Shown here: positions 7,473 through 10,999 of the stretch, one piece after another
Position numbering within the stretch: the first letter of the stretch is position 1
Layout: every line of letters begins with the position of its first letter
Assembly (NCBI GenBank): GCA_964588665.1
Contig: CAZPQQ010000098.1
Coordinates: 1-10,999, forward strand
Source: UBA2160 sp964588665
Lineage (GTDB): Bacteria; Chloroflexota; Dehalococcoidia; Lucifugimonadales; UBA1123
Reading direction: 5' to 3'
DNA length: 10,999 nt
The notes under the pieces: model-generated
The model's database searches: none
The model's input: the letters and a program-made list of their open reading frames with translations, nothing else
Told to the model about the DNA's origin: nothing
Position numbers and translations under genes: made by a program

Positions 7473-8290
7473 CACACGCCTCCAGTGCCTTGTGGGCCCC
7501 ATGGCGCCACTGGCGCGTAACCCGTGGGGGCGACGCCGCCGGCCAGAACACCGCCGTCGATCGGGAAGATCTCCCCATTCATATACTCCGACGCGTCGGA
7601 AGCCAGGAAAACGACCGCTGGTCCGATCTCCTCGGGGTGTCCGAAGCGTCCCACCGGCACGTGTTCGTTCCGGGGCATCGCCTCCCTTAGCGAAGCCGTG
7701 GCCTCGGTTGTGAAGGCGCCTGGCGCGAGGGTGACGCACGTGACGCCTTCGCGGGAGAGGCTGATGGCCAGCGTGCGAGTGAGCTGCACCATGCCGCCTT
7801 TGGCCACGGCGTACACGTATTCGCCCCGCACGCCGCGCAGCCCGAAGTGGGACGCGACATTGATGATCCGTCCGCGCCCCTGTTGGATCATCGGCTGGGC
7901 CACCGCCCGAGAGCAGTAGAATGCGCCGGTGAGGTTGGCGTCCAAGCCTGCATGCCACTCAGCGTCGGAGACCTCCCAGATGGGCTTGAGAGGCTCATTG
8001 GGCTGCCCGGCGTTGTTCACCAGAACGTCCACGCACCCCAGAGATTCGATCACCGATTCCACCAGGCGATTGACCTGGCTGGAGTCGGTGATATCGGTGG
8101 GGATGGTCAGGGCGCGGCGTCCCAGAACCTCGACCTCCGCCGCCACGGCCTCCAGCGGACCTGGGCGACGGGCCGCCAGCGCTAGGTCCGCTCCGGCGGC
8201 GGCCAGATGCAGCGCCATCTCGCGGCCGAGTCCCGTGCCTCCGCCTGTGACGACGACTACCTTGCCCTCCAGGCTTAATGCTTCAAGCAT
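7472..8290 (-). CDS. Canonical short-chain dehydrogenase/reductase
   Basis: This 272-residue classical SDR, an NAD(P)-dependent oxidoreductase of alcohol/ketone groups, shows VTGGGTGLG (14-22), NNAG (92-95), Asn119, Ser147 in NVASHFG, and Tyr160/Lys164 in YAVAK, so the catalytic tetrad is complete. Arg41-Arg42 after the second strand suggest NADP(H) preference. PGAFTTE (190-196) and the C-terminal NGEIFPIDGG (238-247) fit the FabG-like group. An extra tail of about 25 residues, rich in Gly, Pro and Ala, follows the DGG, where most SDRs end within a few residues. The gene begins 16 bases after the ligase stop codon, with GAGGAG before its ATG, and overlaps the degenerate SDR by one base. A 3-hydroxyacyl-CoA or alicyclic hydroxyacyl-CoA substrate is plausible from the adjacent ligase but not shown. 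Confidence 0.93.
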   Translation of the reverse strand: MLEALSLEGKVVVVTGGGTGLGREMALHLAAAGADLALAARRPGPLEAVAAEVEVLGRRALTIPTDITDSSQVNRLVESVIESLGCVDVLVNNAGQPNEPLKPIWEVSDAEWHAGLDANLTGAFYCSRAVAQPMIQQGRGRIINVASHFGLRGVRGEYVYAVAKGGMVQLTRTLAISLSREGVTCVTLAPGAFTTEATASLREAMPRNEHVPVGRFGHPEEIGPAVVFLASDASEYMNGEIFPIDGGVLAGGVAPTGYAPVAPWGPQGTGGV

Positions 8291-8306
8291 CTCTCTCCTC
8301 GAACTG

Positions 8307-9959
8307 CTAACTTTGTCTGGCGGCGACCAAATCTCGAAGTAGAAACTTTTGGACCTTCCCCGAGGGCGTCTTGGGGAGATCGTCGAAGACCTCCAACCGC
8401 TCCGGCCAGTACTGCTTGGCGGTCTGGCTCTGGTCGAACCAAGTCTGGACTTCTTCGAAGGTGAGTCGTTCGTCGCCGATTAACGTCACACAGGCGCACG
8501 CTCGCTCCCCCATCCGCGGGTCCGGCGTGCCCACCACCGCCACTTCCTTCACTTTCGGATGTCGGAAGAGGATCTCCTCCACCTCCACGACTGGGACGTT
8601 TTCTCCGCCGCGGATGACGATGTCCTTCGTCCGCCCGCTGATGCGGATGTAACCCTGCTCGTCCATGCGCGCCAGGTCTCCGGTGTCGAACCACCCTTGG
8701 TCATCGTAGGCCGCCTCCCAGAGATCGGCCCGCTTGTAGTAGCCCACGAACTGTCCGGGACCGCGCGCCACCAAGGCCCCTTCGGCGCCGGCGGGCAGAG
8801 GTTCCCGACTGACAGGATCCAGGATGCGAACCTCCATGCCGGGCACCGGGCCGCCGTCGCTCTCCGCCGCCCTGGAAGGTGGGTCGGTCGGACGGACAAA
8901 GGTGACGGCGCCGTCCTCGGTCATGCCCCAGGCAGATATCACCCGACAGGGAAGACGCCGGTGCGCCTCCTCCACCAGGGCGTTGGGTATGGTGGCCCCG
9001 GCGCAGACGAAATACCGCAGAGTGGACACGTCGTACCGGTCCAAGCCATCGGCGCGGGTGAGGTCCATCAGGAAGGGGGTAGCGCCCATCGTCCAGGTCA
9101 CACCCTCTTCGGCGATGAGGCGCACCGCCGTCTCGGGCTCCCACATGTCCATGAGGACGGTCTTGCTTCCCAGCGCCAACGGCATGTTGATGCCGAACGC
9201 GAAGCCGGTGTAATGGCCGAGAGGCGAGCCCATGAGGATCTTGTCGTCCTGGTTGAGTCTCAGCACCGACGCTGGACTGCGGCTGTGGTACAAGATGGTG
9301 GCCTGGCTGTGCATCACACCCTTTGGCTCTCCGGTTGTGCCCGAGGTGAAGCAGATCGCACTCACGTCGTTAACGGGATCGGGACGCAGCTTGCGCAACT
9401 CCTCCGTCGAACGCCCCACCTCCCTGCGTTCGAGCAGGACATCCCTCTCGAATGAAAGCATGCCTTCTGGTACAGGGTCTCCCACAACGATCACCGCCCG
9501 GAGCGACGGCAGATTAGGGGACAGCTCCTCCATCATGGCCCCGTAGTCGAAACTCCGGAACTTCGGGGGGATCACCATGACCCGCGCCTCCGTCCGGTCC
9601 AACATATGCCTGATCTGCAGGTGACGCATGATGGGAGTGATCGGGACGATGACGGCGCCGATGCGCGCGCAGGCCAGGTAAATGAGCGTAAAGTGCCACC
9701 AGTTGGGGAGCTGGACCGCAACACGGTCTCCGGGTCCCACCCCCAGATCGATCAGCGCCCAAGCAGCACGATCCACCAGGCGGTGGAGTTGGCGGTAGCT
9801 CTGGGTCGTTGTCTGGTCAGTCTCGTAGAAGTGGGAGACAAGCGCCGCCTGATCGGGCTTCTCGTCGGCCCAGCGGTCCAGATAGTCGGTGACCACCGTG
9901 TCGGTCCACCAACCCTCGCGCTGGTAGCGTTCCACCAGTTCCGGCGGCGTTTGCAGCAT
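8307..9959 (-). CDS. AMP-forming acyl-CoA synthetase (ANL superfamily)
   Basis: This 550-residue protein activates a carboxylic acid with ATP and CoA. It has all adenylation core motifs: FTSGTTGEPKGVMHS (204-218), WGMTEDG (344-350), WFDTGD (423-428), GYIRISGRTKD (436-446) with RGGENV (450-455), and PKTPSGKVQK (529-538) with catalytic Lys535. The N terminus (MLQTPPELVERYQREGWW) and overall look remind me of cyclohexanecarboxylate-CoA ligase (AliA-like) and aryl-acid ligases rather than long-chain fatty-acid ligases, but substrate is unproven. An earlier GTG at 9977 would add six residues, but it overlaps the ideal Shine-Dalgarno AAGGAG placed five bases before ATG 9959, so I take the ATG. It is the first gene of a three-gene unit with the two SDR genes. 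Confidence 0.94.
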   Translation of the reverse strand: MLQTPPELVERYQREGWWTDTVVTDYLDRWADEKPDQAALVSHFYETDQTTTQSYRQLHRLVDRAAWALIDLGVGPGDRVAVQLPNWWHFTLIYLACARIGAVIVPITPIMRHLQIRHMLDRTEARVMVIPPKFRSFDYGAMMEELSPNLPSLRAVIVVGDPVPEGMLSFERDVLLERREVGRSTEELRKLRPDPVNDVSAICFTSGTTGEPKGVMHSQATILYHSRSPASVLRLNQDDKILMGSPLGHYTGFAFGINMPLALGSKTVLMDMWEPETAVRLIAEEGVTWTMGATPFLMDLTRADGLDRYDVSTLRYFVCAGATIPNALVEEAHRRLPCRVISAWGMTEDGAVTFVRPTDPPSRAAESDGGPVPGMEVRILDPVSREPLPAGAEGALVARGPGQFVGYYKRADLWEAAYDDQGWFDTGDLARMDEQGYIRISGRTKDIVIRGGENVPVVEVEEILFRHPKVKEVAVVGTPDPRMGERACACVTLIGDERLTFEEVQTWFDQSQTAKQYWPERLEVFDDLPKTPSGKVQKFLLRDLVAARQS

Positions 9960-9970
9960 CCCTTCTCCTT
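9960..9970 (-). promoter_or_regulatory. Ribosome binding site of the acyl-CoA ligase gene
   Basis: Read on the minus strand, AAGGAGAAGGG directly precedes ATG 9959. This places AAGGAG five bases before the start and decides for that ATG over the upstream in-frame GTG. Confidence 0.8.
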
Positions 9971-10148
9971 CGATCACGGTGAGCTTCGGTAAGCAGAGCG
10001 TGGGTTACGTGGCGATGGCGTCGCCAGCGGCGGATGCTACCCATGCCTGACGAGTTCAGCGGCCGTCGGATGGTGACGGGAACCCTGCCAACCATGTTGA
10101 TCACGCTACGGGAATTCGAACACTCCGAATGTCCACTGTCGCGTGGTG

Positions 10149-10346
10149 TTAGGTCGGGATCTGTTCGTAGGAAAAAGCAGGAATCTCTGCGCGCTCGCTC
10201 GCATGCTCAATTGTGATCGCGCAGATGTCGCCTTCTCGGTCCAGGTCGAGAAGGATGTTTTCGTCGAGGTCTCGGGTCTCAGCCACATCGACACCGCGAA
10301 ACTCAATATGGAGCGTATCCGTGTCCTGGAAATACTTGATCTTCAT
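10149..10346 (-). CDS. DUF2283 domain protein
   Basis: This 65-residue protein begins MKIKYFQDTDTLHIEFRG (1-18) and has LDENILLDLDREGDICAITI (27-46) and HASER. This is the pattern of DUF2283, a small beta-rich protein family of unknown role. It overlaps the upstream gene by four bases (ATGA) and has no clear Shine-Dalgarno of its own, so translation is probably coupled. DUF2283 proteins often sit next to a second tiny gene of the type seen here, an arrangement I recall from many genomes and which is reminiscent of toxin-antitoxin pairs. No activity is known to me. The acidic character of this protein beside a basic neighbour fits a complex but does not prove one. Confidence 0.88.
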   Translation of the reverse strand: MKIKYFQDTDTLHIEFRGVDVAETRDLDENILLDLDREGDICAITIEHASERAEIPAFSYEQIPT

Positions 10347-10579
10347 GGCGTGAACGACCGGTCAAAGAACGCGTTGTGCACTGTCTCACCATCCGGTAAC
10401 AGTATAACTCTCAAGTACCTTCCGCCCATCTCCGGGACTGGGGCCCAACGCCGAATCCGACCGTCGCGCTGAATCACCTCTTCTACAGGATGGTCGATCA
10501 CCCGCTGAACCCACTCCAGTTGGATCATCGCTCGATCTGGCCGCTGACGTATCGCCTCAAAATACCGTGTGAATTTCAC
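10343..10579 (-). CDS. DUF4258-like small protein paired with DUF2283
   Basis: This 78-residue protein contains QRPDRAMIQLEWVQRVIDHP (12-31), then VIQRDGRIRRW (35-45) and YLRVILLPDGETVHNAFFDR (55-74). The shape, an N-terminal helix and then antiparallel strands with a late V-H-N-A-F-F-D-R segment, resembles DUF4258 and relates loosely to RelE/ParE-like small basic proteins. The likely start is GTG 10579, with no strong Shine-Dalgarno. Its stop shares ATGA with the DUF2283 start. I infer that the two are a functional pair, possibly a toxin-antitoxin-like or mRNA-binding unit. The assignment to DUF4258 is by pattern memory and is less sure than the gene call. Confidence 0.75.
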   Translation of the reverse strand: MKFTRYFEAIRQRPDRAMIQLEWVQRVIDHPVEEVIQRDGRIRRWAPVPEMGGRYLRVILLPDGETVHNAFFDRSFTP

Positions 10580-10635
10580 AAGGTCAACTCTACCACAGGC
10601 TGCTCGGCGGTGAGAGGCCTCGAGCTGACGGTCGG

Positions 10636-10674
10636 AATCACGTGGTGCTAAGCGGCTTGCAAGACCACGTGATT
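10636..10674. repeat. Long perfect stem-loop (11-bp arms)
   Basis: AATCACGTGGT (10636-10646) and ACCACGTGATT (10664-10674) are perfect reverse complements around a 17-base loop. It lies eight bases past the stop of the truncated higA and about 55 bases before the start of the DUF4258-like gene, both on the minus strand. It may be a terminator for the remnant, although there is no clear U tract on the minus strand. It could also be an operator for the small gene pair, or the scar of an element. Each arm itself contains the palindrome CACGTG. Confidence 0.65.
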
Positions 10675-10681
10675 TGTTGCC

Positions 10682-10843
10682 CTACTTACCATCGGCAGGA
10701 TTCGCTACACCGAACAGGACGCCCCCAGCAGTCGCCTGCATTGTCTCGTTCGCCAAGCGATACTGACTTATGCCAAAGGGCTTTAGAAATTCATCCAGCA
10801 GAATCTCTCCTGGATGAATCGGCGATAACCTACTGTTGTCCAT
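10682..10843 (-). pseudogene. 3'-truncated HigA-type (XRE/VapI) antitoxin
   Basis: A 53-codon frame starts at ATG 10843 behind GAGG. Its first half is an unmistakable HigA/VapI antitoxin N terminus: SPIHPGEILLDEFLKPFGIS (7-26) followed by QYRLANE. HigA proteins of this type run to about 90-100 residues with a helix-turn-helix continuing G-V-P-x-R-x-N-E-I and a T-A-D-T-A-L-R-L segment. Here similarity stops abruptly after residue 33, and an unrelated tail of 20 residues leads to TAG at 10682. No frame downstream restores the family sequence, so this is a truncation or rearrangement, not a simple frameshift. DNA binding should be lost. No higB partner is seen. Confidence 0.75.
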
Positions 10844-10939
10844 TGCTTCCTCAGGCGGAACGCGAACGAGAGCGCCGCGCGCCGGTGCGTCCGTCTGCTG
10901 TGGCGTGTCGTTAGGCCGCGCCCCGCCAGCGTGCCAAAA

Positions 10940-10999
10940 TCACATCATGGTGTAGCCGCCGCTGACGCTCCAGGTCTGCCCGGTGACGAAGTTGCACCG
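10940..10999 (-). CDS. C-terminal end of a further SDR oxidoreductase (partial)
   Basis: The last 19 codons of a minus-strand gene enter from the right edge and end in TGA at 10940-10942. The peptide CNFVTGQTWSVSGGYTMM is the usual C terminus of classical SDR enzymes (F-V-T-G-Q-x-x-x-V-x-G-G). It resembles the ending of alicyclic or 3-hydroxyacyl-CoA dehydrogenases such as BadH. Only the tail is visible, so the substrate class is a guess. Confidence 0.8.
   Translation of the reverse strand, partial: RCNFVTGQTWSVSGGYTMM

Larger units (their letters stand above)
10580..10939. other. Palindrome-rich region carrying a broken antitoxin gene
   Basis: This stretch of about 360 bases has no intact gene. 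It holds the truncated higA remnant (10682-10843) and three perfect inverted repeats of 10-11 bases: 10636-10646 with 10664-10674, 10744-10753 with 10862-10871, and 10789-10798 with 10810-10819. No higB-like toxin reading frame fits in the roughly 100 bases upstream of the remnant. Confidence 0.6.

Noticed and set aside
7473..7958. N-terminal extension of the degenerate SDR upstream of 7472
   Set aside because: The extra frame is antiphase to the canonical SDR gene, rich in Arg/Gly, and the SDR fold begins at the ATG at 7472.
9817..10104. Minus-strand frame overlapping the ligase start
   Set aside because: It is another frame of the ligase gene in its right half, with Arg-rich low-quality content and no ribosome binding site.
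10642..10914. Plus-strand frame of 90 codons
   Set aside because: It is antisense to the higA remnant, starts inside a palindrome arm and has no family features.

Overview
This is about 11 kb of GC-rich DNA from a bacterium of catabolic character. No rRNA, tRNA, CRISPR array or insertion sequence is visible. Taxonomy cannot be fixed from the window. Family III CoA-transferase pairs, a PPOX/F420-type flavoprotein, SDR enzymes, a DUF2283/DUF4258-like pair, and an intergenic repeat with GTTCGTGGTGAGC and GTCGAACCAC words all remind me of uncultured Chloroflexota (SAR202/Dehalococcoidia-like genomes). That is an inference.

Layout. 1-559 has no convincing gene and holds a cluster of inverted repeats (57-216). 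560-3023 (+) encodes two overlapping family III (CaiB/BaiF) CoA-transferase paralogues. The second carries the expected catalytic Asp and the first does not. Converging on them is an SdhA/FrdA-superfamily flavoprotein (3078-4835, -), and upstream of that on the same strand a small PPOX-fold split-barrel flavoprotein (5007-5429, -). A divergent intergenic region of 300 bp with a good sigma70-type promoter leads to a DHDPS/NAL-family aldolase (5730-6644, +). Then comes a tight three-gene minus-strand operon: acyl-CoA ligase (8307-9959), canonical SDR (7472-8290), and a second SDR (6711-7472) that has lost the glycine-rich cofactor motif and the catalytic Lys. Further right on the minus strand lie an ATGA-overlapping pair of tiny genes (DUF4258-like then DUF2283), a 3'-truncated higA-type antitoxin embedded in palindromes, and the last codons of a further SDR that runs off the window.

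How the genes may work together: the ligase would activate a carboxylic acid to a CoA thioester, the SDR(s) would oxidise or reduce a hydroxy/keto-acyl intermediate, the CoA-transferase pair would move CoA between acids, the flavoprotein would act in an enoate or fumarate-type redox step, and the aldolase would handle a 2-oxo acid. The substrate is unknown. The most interesting point is that two separate paralogue pairs each combine one catalytically complete member with one that lacks key residues. This resembles the BbsEF (CoA-transferase) and BbsCD (SDR with a pseudoenzyme subunit) heteromers of anaerobic benzylsuccinate metabolism. The other genes of that pathway are not in this window.
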